Positions 33,167 through 33,839 of a DNA stretch of 33,839 bases are shown here, piece after piece. The DNA comes from Oceanospirillaceae bacterium. Its GTDB lineage: Bacteria > Pseudomonadota > Gammaproteobacteria > Pseudomonadales > Balneatricaceae. The stretch covers positions 31,487 to 65,325 of the forward strand of contig DPHB01000030.1 in assembly GCA_003521845.1 (NCBI GenBank), written 5' to 3'. Every line of letters begins with the position of its first letter. The first letter of the stretch is position 1. Below the pieces are notes generated by a model. The model was not told the origin of the DNA and searched no databases. It saw only the letters and a program-made list of their open reading frames with translations. The position numbers were made by a program, and so were the translations under genes.

Positions 33167-33216
33167 GGGGACTGGCTTTTGTTTAGCCGCGCAGCGGATA
33201 ACAAGTGCCTGTACCC
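33167..33216. repeat. REP-like palindrome type II, copy E
   Basis: GGGGACTGGC and GCCTGTACCC outer arms enclose CTTTTGTTTAGCCGC and GCGGATAACAAG. This is the clearest type II copy and pairs along nearly its whole length. Bases 33166-33202 are absent from the second unit of the array. Confidence 0.75.
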
Positions 33217-33249
33217 TTCCAATGCCAAGACTATGCCAGAGCTACGACA

Positions 33250-33314
33250 GGACAGGCACTTTTGCTGCGCAAAAAAGCCAGTCCCGGTGTGATACCCTGC
33301 AAGTGCCTGTACCC
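33250..33314. repeat. second tandem unit: type I copy F plus type II right half
   Basis: Copy F (33250-33285) differs from copy D by one centre base (TGC for TAC). The spacer GGTGTGATACCCTGC matches TGTGTGAGACCCTGC of the first unit. It then goes straight to AAGTGCCTGTACCC (33301-33314), the right half of a type II element, missing the 37-base left part. The rest of the gap to 33442 is AT-rich with no other structure seen. Confidence 0.75.
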
Positions 33315-33442
33315 TTGCCAATGCAAACAAACGTTCAAGAACTCCATAAGCGCAATAGTGAATAATCAAATGCCGATATAGTATTATGATTTGTTATTTC
33401 TTTATGGAATAATAAACATAATTTTTATAACGGAAGTGAAAA

Positions 33443-33667
33443 ATGGAATCCCGCACTCGTAGTTTACTTAAAGCCATCAGCTGGCGCATCACCGCCACCC
33501 TTACCACCATGATTATTGCGTATATGATAACCGGCAAACTCGACACGGCCATAGCTATAGGCAGCATCGAGTTTGTACTCAAATTTGCCATCTATTACCT
33601 GCACGAACGTGCTTGGCTGAAAGTATCACTTGGTCGCCCGCAGACGACAGCAACAAGTAATTCTTAA
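33443..33667 (+). CDS. DUF2061 family small membrane protein
   Basis: A 74-aa protein resembling the DUF2061 family (predicted membrane proteins). It starts MESRTRSLLKAISWRITATL and has a hydrophobic helix at about 18-30 and a second at about 35-53. The family-typical KAISWR near the start and EFVLKFAIYYLHERAW near the end of the second helix are present. GGAAG precedes the ATG at proper spacing. The function of the family is unknown. It stands alone between two REP-like clusters. Confidence 0.82.
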   Translation: MESRTRSLLKAISWRITATLTTMIIAYMITGKLDTAIAIGSIEFVLKFAIYYLHERAWLKVSLGRPQTTATSNS

Positions 33668-33698
33668 TGCATCCAACACTTACTATGGCCTCCTTCAT

Positions 33699-33732
33699 GG
33701 GTAGCCACGTAGCGGTTAACAAGTGCCTACCC
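33699..33732. repeat. degenerate REP-like type II element
   Basis: GGGTAGCCACGTAGCGG followed by TTAACAAGTGCCTACCC resembles the right two-thirds of the type II hairpin, but the outer arm is shortened to GGGTAG/CTACCC. It looks like a decayed copy. Confidence 0.55.
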
Positions 33733-33753
33733 ATTCTTGATACTCTTGAAAAC

Positions 33754-33790
33754 AGGGCAGGCACTTTTACTGAACAAAAAGCTATTCCCC
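33754..33790. repeat. degenerate REP-like type I element
   Basis: AGGGCAGGCACTTTT at the left agrees with type I, but the centre ACTGAAC and the right arm AAAAAGCTATTCCCC have lost several paired bases. Probably an old copy. Confidence 0.55.
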
Positions 33791-33839
33791 TACAGAAACA
33801 ACTTGAACTGACAGTTTACTTTTCATAGCTCACAGGTTC

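Noticed and set aside
33105..33369. Small open frames on both strands across the repeat array (about 80 codons)
   Set aside because: They consist of translated REP-like palindromes, have no ribosome site and are explained by the repeats.

Overview
The window looks like a chromosomal segment of a gammaproteobacterium, probably marine, with moderate GC. This rests on gene content and order, not on a database search. The block gatC-gatA-gatB facing mreB-mreC-mreD-rng-yhdP-nitrilase is a familiar gammaproteobacterial arrangement. A DmdA-family demethylase operon and abundant REP-like palindromes also fit a marine member of the class.

Layout. 1-81 is the tail of an unidentified gene. 439-3384 holds pntA-pntB (proton-translocating transhydrogenase). 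3404-3612 is a compound palindromic repeat between convergent genes. 3624-12401 (minus strand) is the cell-shape/envelope/RNA block: mreB, mreC, mreD, rng, yhdP and a nitrilase-family amidase. 12756-16045 is gatCAB for tRNA-dependent amidation. 16072-16208 carries more palindromes. 16238-17480 (minus) is a GcvR-like double-ACT protein and uridine kinase. 17545-18800 (plus) is an RsmE-family methyltransferase and GreB.

18797-24031 is a catabolic-looking island: a beta-hydroxyacid dehydrogenase and a class II aldolase/adducin-family protein (minus), a divergent LysR regulator with an enolase-superfamily dehydratase/racemase (plus), and a convergent MFS transporter. A perfect T-N11-A palindrome lies about 66 bp upstream of the predicted aldolase transcription start, where LysR activators normally bind. 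24198-26102 encodes a two-CBS-domain protein and a soluble REC-REC-HisKA-HATPase kinase. 26116-26272 is a cluster of GTCATTGCGAG-type repeats.

26503-33105 is the most interesting part. A GcvA-type LysR gene is divergent from a tight four-gene operon: a DmdA-family (DMSP demethylase-like) protein, an O-acetylhomoserine sulfhydrylase, an alpha/beta hydrolase and a FadN-type fused 3-hydroxyacyl-CoA dehydrogenase/enoyl-CoA hydratase. The proposal is that DMSP-type methyl transfer is coupled to methanethiol capture as methionine and to processing of the C3 acyl-CoA; this is inference. 33114-33790 holds further REP-like palindromes around a small DUF2061 membrane protein gene.

The REP-like family has two hairpin types and at least eight full or degenerate copies, confined to four intergenic sites. 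No transposase gene is present in the window.
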